Assembly (NCBI GenBank): GCA_013538855.1
Contig: JABXJS010000081.1
Location: 26,146-90,145, forward strand
Direction of reading: 5' to 3'
Source of the DNA: Herpetosiphonaceae bacterium
Lineage (GTDB): Bacteria; Chloroflexota; Chloroflexia; Chloroflexales; Herpetosiphonaceae
Length of the DNA stretch: 64,000 bases
The notes beneath the pieces were generated by a model, which saw nothing but the letters and a program-made list of their open reading frames with translations, was not told the origin of the DNA and ran no database searches. Both the position numbers and the translations under genes were made by a program. Position 1 is the stretch's first letter. Every line of letters starts with the position of its first letter. This document shows positions 34,161 to 42,404 of this stretch, one piece after another.

Positions 34161-36911
34161 ATGCAACAGATCCGCTCTTTTCAACATCACGAGGAGTCTT
34201 GCTTCTATAGCGCGATCCTGGCCAATGTCCAGCAGGTGATCACGGCAATCAATCCGCAGGGTGAGATTATTTTTTGGAACAGCTATGCCGAGCAGTTCTA
34301 TGGCTGGAAGCGCGAGGAAGTGCTCAACCGCCCAATCACTGCGCTGCAGGTCTCTACGGCTGTGCTCAGCGACGCACAGCAGGTTCTGAGTCAGGCGCTC
34401 AGCGCTGGGCATTGGGAGGGGCGGATGATTCAGCAAGGAGCCGACGGACAGCGGCTGCCCGTCTACACCATGATCTCGCCGATTCACGATGATCAGGGCC
34501 AGCTGCAAGCCTTCGTCTGCTTTACTGAGAACATCAGCGACCATCTGCGCTCGGAGCAGGCGCTGCAGGCCAGCGAAGAGCGCTTTACCAAGGCGTTTCA
34601 CGCCAGCCCGATGGCCATGCTGATTGTGGACTGCGCAACGGCGACGATTCTCGATAGCAACCAGCGCTTTGTTGAGCTCATAGGCATCACCCACGACGAG
34701 CTGCTGCAGCATAACATCAACGAGGTGCCCCTCTGGTCCGAGCCAGCAATGTGGCAGCGCATCCTGGCCCATGTCAGTCGCACTGGCTCTGTGCAGCAGC
34801 TTCACACCCACACCCGCACCAGCGGTGGCAAGCGGCGCAATCTCAATCTTAGCATCGAGCCGATCGAGATCGCCGACCGCGCCTCACTGCTCTTCATTAT
34901 TCAGGATGTAACCGAACAGCATCGCCAGCGCACACAGCGCGAGGTACAGCGGCTGTTTTTCGAGCAGCTGGCAACTGGCGCAAGTCTCCTGACGATCTTC
35001 AACACACTACTCCAGGGCATGGAGCGCTACTTTGAAGATTGTCGCACCACGATGCTCATCCACAACGCCGAACAGCAGCCGACCGCATTTATTGCGCCCA
35101 GCTTTGCAGCAAGTGTTCGGGCTGAGATCAGCGCTGCGCTGGCCGAAAACACCAGCGCCGACCCCAGCAAGCTCCTGCAGCCCACGTTTGAGCGCATCAA
35201 TGCTACGCACAGCGCCCTCGGCAGGCTCCTGCAAGCGCAAGGCTACACCGACCTGTGGACACTGCCAGTGTACAATCGCCATACCACACTGCTGGGCATC
35301 CTCTACCTATGCTTTGAGCAGCCGCGCCAGCCCAGCGCCAGCGAGCTAGAGTACCTCAACAGCTCTATGAGCTGGATTGTGCTGGCCACCGAGCGGCGCT
35401 CAAGCGATGAGGCGCTGCGTCAAAGCGAGCTACGTCATCGCTCGCTGCTCAATGCGCTGCCCGATATGATTCTGCACCTGAACCAAGATGGGGTCTGCCT
35501 TGACTGTACGCTGGGCGAGGTGCTCCCTGCCACTGAGATGGTCAACGTGGTCGGCCAGCCGCTCGAATCCTGGCTCCCCGCAAGCGTCGCCGAGCAGATT
35601 CGGCACGCCATGCAGGCGGCCCGCCGCTCACAGACGACGCAGGTGATCGAGTACCATCTTCGCCGCGCCACAGCCGACAGCGACTATGAGGCCCGTGTGG
35701 TCTCCGATAGCCAGGGCAATGCGATCGTGATCGTGCGCGATGTTACTGAGCGCAAGCAGCTTGAGGCCCAGTTTCTGCAGGCGCAGAAAATGGAGCTTGT
35801 CGGACGCCTGGCTGGCGGCATCGCCCACGATTTCAACAATCTGCTGGTGGTGATCAACGGCAGCGCCGCCCTGGCCGCCGACAGCCTGCACCAGGATGAT
35901 CCGGTCCAGCAGGACCTGCAGGAGATCACCCACGCCAGCGAGCGCGCGGTGGCGCTCACACGGCAGCTGCTGATGTTCTCGCGCCAGCAGATCGCCACCC
36001 AGCAGCCGCTCAACCTCAACGAGCTGATTGTCAACCTCAACCGCATGATGCAGCGCCTGATTGGCGAGCATATTCATATGCAGCTGGAGCTAGCAAGCAA
36101 TCTCGCGCTTGTGCTTGGCGATACAGCGCAGATGGAGCAGGTGCTGATTAATCTTGTCGTCAACGCCCGTGATGCCATGCCGCACGGCGGCCAGCTGACC
36201 ATCAAGACCCACAACGAGTTTATCACGCCAGAGGTGGCCAGCCTGCACGTTGGCCTGGAGCCAGGGGCCAAGGTTGGGCTGATCGTCAGCGATACAGGCG
36301 TTGGCATGACCGAGCAGGTGCGCCAGCAAGCCTTCGAGCCGTTTTTTACCACCAAGCCCGCCGATAAAGGCACCGGCCTGGGGCTAGCCACCTGCTATGG
36401 CATCGTGCGGCGACACCAGGGCTGGATTGGCATCAGCAGCCAGGTTGGCCTTGGCTCCAGCTTCAGCATCTACCTGCCACAACTAGCAAACCAGCAGCCA
36501 CAGCCGGTTGATGCGCCGCGCTCAGCCGAGCTTCATCAAGGCCAGGGCTGCGTGCTGGTGGTTGAGGATGATCCAGCGGTGCAACACTTGATCACGCGCA
36601 TTCTCAACCAGCATGGCTACACGGTGCTCCAGGCAAGCGACGGCCAGCAGGCCCTGCAGATTGTGGCCGAGCACCACGCGGCGATCGATGTGCTGTTCAC
36701 CGATTTGGTGCTACCGTCCATGAGCGGCGGAGCGCTGGCCAGGGCTATTCGCAGCCTCCGACCAGCGCTCAAGGTTGTTTATAGCTCCGGCTACCTCGAT
36801 GATCAGCTCGCCGCACAGACCGAGCTGCTAGCAGAGGCTCCGGTGCTGCACAAGCCGTTTACGCCGCAAGAGCTGATTCGCTGCATCCAGGCAGTGCAGC
36901 AGACGACCTAA
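34161..36911 (+). CDS. Hybrid sensor histidine kinase (PAS-PAS-GAF-PAS-HisKA-HATPase-REC)
   Basis: About 916 residues. No membrane helix is evident, so it is probably cytoplasmic. In order: PAS (20-125, with IFWNSYAEQFYGWKREEV), PAS (138-253), GAF-like (276-410), PAS (423-530), HisKA with the phospho-acceptor His in GGIAHDFNNLLVVI (near 555), HATPase with NARDAMP, DTGVGM and GTGLGLAT, and a C-terminal receiver with VLVVEDDPAVQ and the Asp of LFTDLVLP (near 848). The ATG at 34161 has a weak upstream AG-rich site; a TTG at 34146 is possible. No response regulator gene lies beside it, so phosphate probably passes through the receiver to an unlinked partner. Confidence 0.9.
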   Translation: MQQIRSFQHHEESCFYSAILANVQQVITAINPQGEIIFWNSYAEQFYGWKREEVLNRPITALQVSTAVLSDAQQVLSQALSAGHWEGRMIQQGADGQRLPVYTMISPIHDDQGQLQAFVCFTENISDHLRSEQALQASEERFTKAFHASPMAMLIVDCATATILDSNQRFVELIGITHDELLQHNINEVPLWSEPAMWQRILAHVSRTGSVQQLHTHTRTSGGKRRNLNLSIEPIEIADRASLLFIIQDVTEQHRQRTQREVQRLFFEQLATGASLLTIFNTLLQGMERYFEDCRTTMLIHNAEQQPTAFIAPSFAASVRAEISAALAENTSADPSKLLQPTFERINATHSALGRLLQAQGYTDLWTLPVYNRHTTLLGILYLCFEQPRQPSASELEYLNSSMSWIVLATERRSSDEALRQSELRHRSLLNALPDMILHLNQDGVCLDCTLGEVLPATEMVNVVGQPLESWLPASVAEQIRHAMQAARRSQTTQVIEYHLRRATADSDYEARVVSDSQGNAIVIVRDVTERKQLEAQFLQAQKMELVGRLAGGIAHDFNNLLVVINGSAALAADSLHQDDPVQQDLQEITHASERAVALTRQLLMFSRQQIATQQPLNLNELIVNLNRMMQRLIGEHIHMQLELASNLALVLGDTAQMEQVLINLVVNARDAMPHGGQLTIKTHNEFITPEVASLHVGLEPGAKVGLIVSDTGVGMTEQVRQQAFEPFFTTKPADKGTGLGLATCYGIVRRHQGWIGISSQVGLGSSFSIYLPQLANQQPQPVDAPRSAELHQGQGCVLVVEDDPAVQHLITRILNQHGYTVLQASDGQQALQIVAEHHAAIDVLFTDLVLPSMSGGALARAIRSLRPALKVVYSSGYLDDQLAAQTELLAEAPVLHKPFTPQELIRCIQAVQQTT

Positions 36912-36913
36912 GC

Positions 36914-37195
36914 TTACTCGCTCACCTCCACACCGCGCCAAAAGGCCACCCGATCCTTGATGTTCTCGGCGGCCTCTTTTGGGTGTGGATAATACCAGGC
37001 GGCATCTTTGTTGACCTCGCCCTCTACCACAACATCGTAGTAGCTGGCCTCGCCCTTCCAGGGACAGGTGGTGTGGGTGATGCTGGGGCGAAAATAGGTG
37101 CTGTCGATTGACTCTGGCGGGAAATAGTGGTTGTTCTCCACCACGACGGTATCATCGGACTCTGCCAGCACAACTCCATGCCACATCGCTTTCAT
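36914..37195 (-). CDS. DUF427 domain protein
   Basis: 93 residues, the usual size. It matches DUF427: LAESDDTVVVENNHYFPPES, TTCPWKGEASYYDV and AAWYYPHPKEAAENIKDRVAFW. DUF427 proteins are small beta-rich proteins; structures exist but no accepted activity does. AAAGGAG lies nine bases before the ATG. It is convergent with the hybrid kinase, stop codons two bases apart. Confidence 0.9.
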   Translation of the reverse strand: MKAMWHGVVLAESDDTVVVENNHYFPPESIDSTYFRPSITHTTCPWKGEASYYDVVVEGEVNKDAAWYYPHPKEAAENIKDRVAFWRGVEVSE

Positions 37196-37392
37196 GGTCG
37201 ACTCCTTTCAGGCTAGATCGGCCCATGTCAAGCCAAGCGCAGTCTACCGCAGTGGCGCGGCCACCGCACAGCGTATCCAGCGAACAGCTTGCAGCATGGG
37301 CGAGACCGCCGACGCTGCGGGGCCTCTGCATCTAGTATACCCATGTTCCTAGTCTGAAGTATAGCAAGCCCTATTCCCGCGTCGGCGACGGC

Positions 37393-38076
37393 CTACTGCG
37401 CCGCTTTAAAGAGCGCGATCTCGGCCAAGGTTTTGCGCTGGAGATCGGGCACCTGCACGCCCTCGGCGGGATAGCCAACAACCAGCAGTAGGAAAGCGCG
37501 CTCGCTGGCAGGCCGCTCCAGCACTGTGTTGAGAAAGCCCATCGGGCTAGGTGTGTGCGTCAGCGTGGCTAGGCCCGCATGGTGCAGCGCCGCGATGAGC
37601 ATGCCCGTGGCGATGCCCACCGACTCGGTGGTGTAGTAGTGCTTGAGCGTGCTGCCATCAGGTAGCTCGGTGTAGCGCTTGGCGAAGATCGCGATCAGGT
37701 ACGGCGCAACTTCAAGGTAGGGCTTGTGCTCGTCGGTGCCGAGCGGGGCCAGCGCCGCGAGCCACTCGGGCGTGGCGCGCTCGCTGTAGAACGCACGCTC
37801 CTCGGCCTCCGCCGCTGCCCGAATCTGCTGCTTGAGCGCCGGATCGCTGACCACCACGAACTGCCACGGCTGCATATGCGCGCCGCTTGGAGCTGTGCCC
37901 GCCGTCAGCAGGCAGTGCTCGATCACCGACCGCGGCACCGGCCGATCGGCGAACTGGCGCACGGTGCGACGGCGATTCATCTCGGCATAGAACGTCGCCG
38001 CACGCCGCTCCATCTCCTCAACTGGGTATTCCTCGTACAGCGGGGCCAGCGGTCGCCACGGATACTCTTGCGCCAT
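37393..38076 (-). CDS. Nitroreductase family flavoprotein (iodotyrosine-deiodinase-like)
   Basis: 227 residues. The FMN-binding signatures are [20 protein letters not shown] near residue 36, [16 protein letters not shown] (60-80), and a lid region, then [21 protein letters not shown] (150-170). The [11 protein letters not shown] pattern is shared with iodotyrosine dehalogenases and related reductases. It probably uses NAD(P)H through FMN to reduce a small molecule; the substrate is unknown. GGAGG lies eight bases before the ATG. Monocistronic by spacing. Confidence 0.88.
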   Translation of the reverse strand: MAQEYPWRPLAPLYEEYPVEEMERRAATFYAEMNRRRTVRQFADRPVPRSVIEHCLLTAGTAPSGAHMQPWQFVVVSDPALKQQIRAAAEAEERAFYSERATPEWLAALAPLGTDEHKPYLEVAPYLIAIFAKRYTELPDGSTLKHYYTTESVGIATGMLIAALHHAGLATLTHTPSPMGFLNTVLERPASERAFLLLVVGYPAEGVQVPDLQRKTLAEIALFKAAQ

Positions 38077-38199
38077 CAGGGAGCCTCCTCAACATTTTTA
38101 TGCCTATCTGACTGCTCTGGCTGGCAACGGAGCAGGCGCGGAGCAGCCCAGGATGTGCCGCACATGGTAGCAGAGGCCGAACCGCATGCGCAACGCAAA

Positions 38200-38228
38200 C
38201 CGGCGGCGATCACGATGATCGCCGCCGG
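38200..38228 (-). terminator. 12-bp hairpin after the coiled-coil gene
   Basis: A perfect 12-bp stem (38200-38211 with 38217-38228) with a five-base loop, 14 bases past the stop of the gene at 38243. No T-run follows, so it is probably a transcript end without the classical tail. Confidence 0.55.
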
Positions 38229-38242
38229 CACGCAGAAGCCGC

Positions 38243-38578
38243 CTAGCTCGCCAGCTGGAACGGCTCCCCAACCGTCAGCAGCGGCTTAAGCGCTTGCTGT
38301 AGCCGCTGCGTATCGCGGACGTAACATTCGCAGGCAGTGTGGAACTGTTCGCTTTCTACCTCCAAGCGCCGATAGACCTCCATGAACTGACGGCCAAGCT
38401 GCACAAGCTGGGCGCTCTGACTCTGGCTAAGGCTGTGGCGCAGCTGCTGGTGCAGGCGCGTGCCCTGCTGACGCAGCCAGCCATACTCTTCGCTCAAGCG
38501 CTCGGCCTCGGCGTTCAAGCGTCGCCGCACCCGCAACAGCCGCTCAACTTCACGCCCAATCGTAGTCTCTGCTTCCAT
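38243..38578 (-). CDS. Small coiled-coil protein, unknown function
   Basis: 111 residues rich in Glu, Arg, Gln and Leu, almost entirely helical by pattern: heptads run through REVERLLRVRRRLNAEAERL and LVQLGRQFMEVYRRLEVE. No catalytic motif is seen. AGGAGG lies eight bases before the ATG. A TATACT -10-like element and a GAAC-N4-GTTC palindrome sit between the promoter and the start, so it may be induced by DNA damage. Confidence 0.72.
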   Translation of the reverse strand: MEAETTIGREVERLLRVRRRLNAEAERLSEEYGWLRQQGTRLHQQLRHSLSQSQSAQLVQLGRQFMEVYRRLEVESEQFHTACECYVRDTQRLQQALKPLLTVGEPFQLAS

Positions 38579-38598
38579 TGTGCTACCTCCTACACTGC

Positions 38599-38618
38599 GA
38601 ACATTTGTTCATAGTATA
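38599..38618 (-). promoter_or_regulatory. Putative LexA/SOS-like box over the coiled-coil gene promoter
   Basis: GAACATTTGTTC (38599-38610), preceded by C, fits the Gram-positive LexA pattern CGAAC-N4-GTTC. It adjoins a TATACT hexamer (minus strand, 38613-38618). A single occurrence proves little. No convincing -35 is seen. Confidence 0.4.
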
Positions 38619-38715
38619 GCCGCCGCACGTGTCAGCGAGTGTCACAACTAGTTTAAGCGCGGTAAAATAGCGCCAGCCTACAACGGCGCTAAGCACGCTG
38701 CCAGAGCGGCCGGAG

Positions 38716-40125
38716 CTAGTCGCCGTCGTCGGACTTGCCGCCCATCACCACGACGACAGGGAACATCTCGGCGACCACATCGACGAGCGTGCCGCGCTGC
38801 AGCCCAATCACGGTCTCGATGTCCTTGTAGGCCAGCACGGTCTCGTCGGGCGCGACGCCGCGGTAGGCGATGCTGTGCTGGCGCATCACCTGCTCGAAGC
38901 GCGGCTGATCGTGGCGGCGGCGCGCCTCGGTGCGGCTGTAGGGCCGCCCTGCGCCATGCGACGACGAGTTCAGGCTGCCTGCGTTGCCCAGACCGCTCAC
39001 CAGATACGACGCGCTGCCCGAGGAGCCGGGAATCAGGCCCGCCACGCCCTGGCCCGCTGGCGTCGCACCCTTGCGATGGATCACCAGATCGCCCTCGATC
39101 CAGGCGTAGTTGTGATGATTCTCGATCACGTTGAAGGCTGGGCGCACGTGCGGCAGGTCCACGGCCGATCCGCGCACCGCCAGCGGCGTTAGCCCGGTGC
39201 GCTGCAGGAAGTGGGCGTGAATCAGATGGTGGTTGGCCTGGGCATAGCGGCCCATCAGCTCCATCACCTGCAGGTACTCGCGGCCGGCATCCTCGTCGAT
39301 CGACAGCCAGGCGTACTCCTTGGGCACATTGTGGGCGCGCAGGCGCGTCTGCTGATCGGCGAGCTGGCTGTAGTGCGTGGCCATGGCGTGGCCAACACCG
39401 CGCGAGCCGCTGTGGGTGAGCAGGGCGCTGAACTCGGCTCCCACCGGCAGCGGCAGCCAGTCGACCGCCTGCACCACGCGGCCCACCACCAGGTCGGCAA
39501 AGTGGTTGCCGCCGCCTGATGTGCCCAGCTGCGCCCGCGCCCGCTGATGGTGGCGCTTGAGCGGCAGATGCTGATCTTGCCACAGCGGATCGTCAATCAC
39601 CGCATGCTGGCGCGGCTGCTGGCCCCAGCTCTCAAAGCCGAAGCGCGTCTCGCTGCTCAAATCCTCCAGCAGCGCCTCGCGGCGGTCGCGCAGCTCGGCA
39701 GGTGGCAGGTCGGCGAAGATCGTCATACACATGCGGCAGGCGATGTCCACGCCGACGCCGTAGGGCGACACGGCGCGATGCAGCGCCGCCACACCGCCGA
39801 TGGGCAGCGCATAGCCTGGGTGGGCGTCGGGCAGCACTGCGCCAGCAACGTAGACCGGCAGCCGCGCCACCATGTCCATCTGGTCGATCACGCCATGCTC
39901 GAAGTGCACGCCCGGCGTGCCATACAGCGTGTAGGGGCCTGGCTGCGCGGCCAGCGTCACCATAGTCGGCAGCGCAAACTCGCTGCGCAGCTGCTGGATC
40001 AGCGCTGCTGGCGGTGTCTGCTGCTCGCGCGCTAGCTCAATGGCGCGCTTGATCAGCGCCTTGAAGTTGGAGACGCTGGCGGCGGTATAGCCATGGTCGC
40101 GCAGCAGCTGGTTTATGTCGATCAC
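38716..40125 (-). CDS. rtcB: RtcB family RNA ligase
   Basis: 469 residues. RtcB joins RNA 2',3'-cyclic phosphate or 3'-phosphate ends to 5'-OH using GTP and Mn2+. Metal and guanylate motifs are intact: PDAHPGYALPIGGVAA (near 97), GVGVDIACRMC (near 122), GTSGGGNHF (near 201), HSGSRGVGH (near 238), HRKGATPA, and GLGNAGSLNSSSHGAGR near 377-393, whose His is the expected guanylylated residue. A GTG at 40125 is favoured because GGAG stands six bases upstream; an ATG at 40179 would add 18 residues through a strong palindrome. No archease or RtcA gene is adjacent. Confidence 0.93.
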   Translation of the reverse strand: MIDINQLLRDHGYTAASVSNFKALIKRAIELAREQQTPPAALIQQLRSEFALPTMVTLAAQPGPYTLYGTPGVHFEHGVIDQMDMVARLPVYVAGAVLPDAHPGYALPIGGVAALHRAVSPYGVGVDIACRMCMTIFADLPPAELRDRREALLEDLSSETRFGFESWGQQPRQHAVIDDPLWQDQHLPLKRHHQRARAQLGTSGGGNHFADLVVGRVVQAVDWLPLPVGAEFSALLTHSGSRGVGHAMATHYSQLADQQTRLRAHNVPKEYAWLSIDEDAGREYLQVMELMGRYAQANHHLIHAHFLQRTGLTPLAVRGSAVDLPHVRPAFNVIENHHNYAWIEGDLVIHRKGATPAGQGVAGLIPGSSGSASYLVSGLGNAGSLNSSSHGAGRPYSRTEARRRHDQPRFEQVMRQHSIAYRGVAPDETVLAYKDIETVIGLQRGTLVDVVAEMFPVVVVMGGKSDDGD

Positions 40126-40149
40126 GCGTTGCTCCGTTTGGTTAACTAA

Positions 40150-40166
40150 GGCCCGCTGAGCGGGCC
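40150..40166 (-). promoter_or_regulatory. 17-base palindrome in the rtcB leader
   Basis: GGCCCGCT-G-AGCGGGCC is a perfect 8-bp inverted repeat with one central base, 25-41 bases before the GTG. It could be an operator or a leader structure; no ligand is known. Confidence 0.35.
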
Positions 40167-40179
40167 GCTGAGGATACAT

Positions 40180-40730
40180 TTTGAGGAAGTTTTTTCTCTC
40201 TCGCAGCTAGTTTAGGCGCTGCCGACCAATGCATCATCGGGCTTGCGACGGAGTCGTATCAAGCAGATTGGCCCAGCTGCGACGCTGCTGCGCCTGGCTG
40301 GGCCAACGGCTGATGATGACGCCCTCGTTTCAAGCAAGTTGTGGGCCAGGACTGCCCAAGCGCGCCTGCTGCAGCGAAGCGCTAGGCACACGCTGCTCTG
40401 CTCAAAAGCGCTCGACTAATCCACGTGCTGCGCAGCGCCCCAGCGGACGGCAGCAGGCGACTGGCCACACCGCGATAGGTGAAACATGCGCTGGTGGAAT
40501 GTTCAGGTGGTGCGGTGTTGGGGCCAGCGCAGGTGCTCACGCGCTCGTGCGTCGTTGGCGTACAGGACGCTGCGGGTGCTTCGACACAGCAATCTGGTGG
40601 CGCACAGCCGCCGCCGCCCGCCGCCGCAGTGATCACCACCGCAGCCTGCCATAGCTCCGGCTTGGCCAGGGCGCTCCACTGCCAGCTGGCTGGCCCGCAG
40701 GCGTGGGTTGGCCACGCAGCAAAGCGCAGA
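40180..40730. other. Gene-free spacer of about 550 bases
   Basis: Between rtcB and the methyltransferase. Open frames on both strands are rich in Arg, Cys and Ser without family resemblance or ribosome sites, so I see no gene. No tRNA-like cloverleaf was noticed. Confidence 0.55.
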
Positions 40731-41866
40731 CTAGTCCTCGGCATAGACAAGGTGCACCCAATGAACGGCCACACCAAGCTGACGCTGGTCGGCGTTGCCA
40801 AATAGCGTGCTGGGGTTCCAGGTGGCGCTCTCGAAAATGATTTGCCCTTGCCAGGAGCGCGGCACAACAGCGATAGACAGCTGCGCCGCGCACGCAGGAA
40901 TGCTGCGCGCCATCTCCTCCTGCTGGCCAAACTTGATAGTTAGCTCAATGGCGAATGGCGCAGGATTGCTCAAGCATATCTCAATCGACCGAACCGGCTT
41001 TGAACGATCACAAGAGAGCACTGAATGCGCCGTTGTAAAGCGATGGGTTGGCTCTTGGCCGCACCACGTTAGAGCCTCATCTGGCGGCAACGTCAGCGTT
41101 GACAGCTGATAGCGGCCTGTACTTCTGCGCGCAACGTACACATCCGCCCCCCCGCAGATCGTATTTGTGTGCTGCTCGGGAAGCCACCCAAGCAACAGCA
41201 GTGTTCTTAAGAAGTACGCTTGGTCAAAGCCCAGCTCAAACCAGCCCATCCTGCGAATCGACCAGAGCGTTAAGCCGTCGCTCCGAATCAGGCCCCATGG
41301 ATGCGACAGCGCTGCAATCGGCTCAGCCGCAAACACAATCATGCCATCTGGATTAAGCAGCGATTGGATGGTATTGAGCAGCTTGAGATGATCTGTGCAG
41401 TGGTGAAAGCTTGCAAAGAACACAACAGCATCGTAGCGCTGATCTGACGTGAACTCCAGCATGTCGGCTTGAATCAGCTCGATGTTTACGTCCAGCATTG
41501 CGCTCCGTCGCCGCAGTAGCTCAATGAAGCGCGGCTCGATCTCCACTGCTGTCACGGCATAGCCCATGGGTGCAAAATGCAAGGTTGTGTTGCCCCAGCC
41601 AGGCCCAAACTCTAAGATTTTAGCGGGGGCAGGCAGATTCATACACGCAATCAGAAGCCCTTGCAGCATGAGCTGCTCGCCTACCACCTTCGGGCTGCCG
41701 GTGGCATATGGATACGGCTGTTTCGTCGCTGCATCGACATCGAATGGTGTCTGTTCATGCCGGTGCGGATCGTAGACACTGCGGCCAGAGAGCTGCTGAT
41801 AGAGCGCAAACTGCGCCGCTTTATACGCCTCAGAGTACGGATCGTCAGGAAAATGGAGCGCTCCAT
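40731..41866 (-). CDS. Class I SAM-dependent methyltransferase, 5' end disrupted by a probable one-base frameshift
   Basis: The main frame (stop at 40731) has motif I ILEFGPGWGNTTLHFAP, VTAVEIEPRF and VVFFASFHHCTDHLK, a Rossmann methyltransferase of unknown substrate, followed by a beta-rich C-terminal domain (QLSIAVVPRSWQGQIIFE). Its first usable start is a GTG at 41687, but the same frame stays open and protein-like upstream to 41886 (for example DDPYSEAYKAAQFALYQQLS and TPFDVDAATKQPYPYATGSP) with no start codon. In the neighbouring frame an ATG at 41866, with GGAGCAGG upstream, reads MERSIF. Adding one base to the run of four A at 41850-41853 joins it as MERSIF-PDDPYSEAY. So the gene is probably a recent frameshift, a sequencing error, or a programmed shift. 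Confidence 0.75.
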
Positions 41867-41933
41867 CAAAACCTGCTCCCAGCTGCTAGGTCGCAGCAAA
41901 ACGCGCACAGTATACCAACTCGGCTGCGCCACC

Positions 41934-42331
41934 GCCGCCACCACGCCACGCCGCGAGCTGGTCCGACCGCGCTGCGGGGCGGCCATATTCGGCCAACGAG
42001 GGTTCATGCGCAACCTGACTCTGGCGGCTGAGCTGGAACAAATGCCCGACGACGATGCTTCACTTCATGCTGACGCCGCCACCACGCCACGCCGCAGCGA
42101 CCCGCACGGCTACCTGGTCCCACTGGCGCCAAGGACCAACGACCGGCGGGTCTGCGCAGCCTGACCCTACCGGCTGAGCTGGAACAAATGCCCGACGACG
42201 ATGCTTCCTGCATGCTGACGCCGCCACCACGCCACGCCGCGAGCTGGTCCGACCGCGCTGCGGGGCGGCCACATTCGGCCAACGAGGGTTCATGCGCAGC
42301 CTGACTCTGGCGGCTGAGCTGTGGCGGCTAC
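41934..42331 (+). repeat. Three tandem ~143-bp intergenic repeat units
   Basis: Units begin at 41934, 42075 and 42220 (spacing 141 and 145 bases), each starting GCCGCCACCACGCCACGCCG. Units 1 and 3 are nearly identical over about 100 bases; unit 2 has diverged in its first half. Each ends with a stretch containing CTGGCGGCTGAGCTG or a variant. The 31-base core (41955-41985, 42241-42271) recurs inverted at 3271-3301. No gene is supported here. Confidence 0.85.
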
Positions 42332-42351
42332 CCAACAACGATTCTTTTTCT

Positions 42352-42390
42352 AAAAAAAGCAGCCCGCCGCTCCGTGGAGCGACGGGCTGC
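42352..42390 (-). terminator. Rho-independent terminator of the giant surface protein gene
   Basis: On the minus strand GCAGCCCG pairs with CGGGCTGC around an inner GCTC/GAGC stem, and seven T follow (42352-42358). It is about 15 bases past the stop at 42405. Confidence 0.9.
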
Positions 42391-42404
42391 GTGAACAGTG
42401 TGGA

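Noticed and set aside
40229..40654. Plus-strand frame of 141 codons in the rtcB-methyltransferase spacer
   Set aside because: Cys/Arg-rich, no family resemblance and no ribosome site. It is probably chance in GC-rich DNA.
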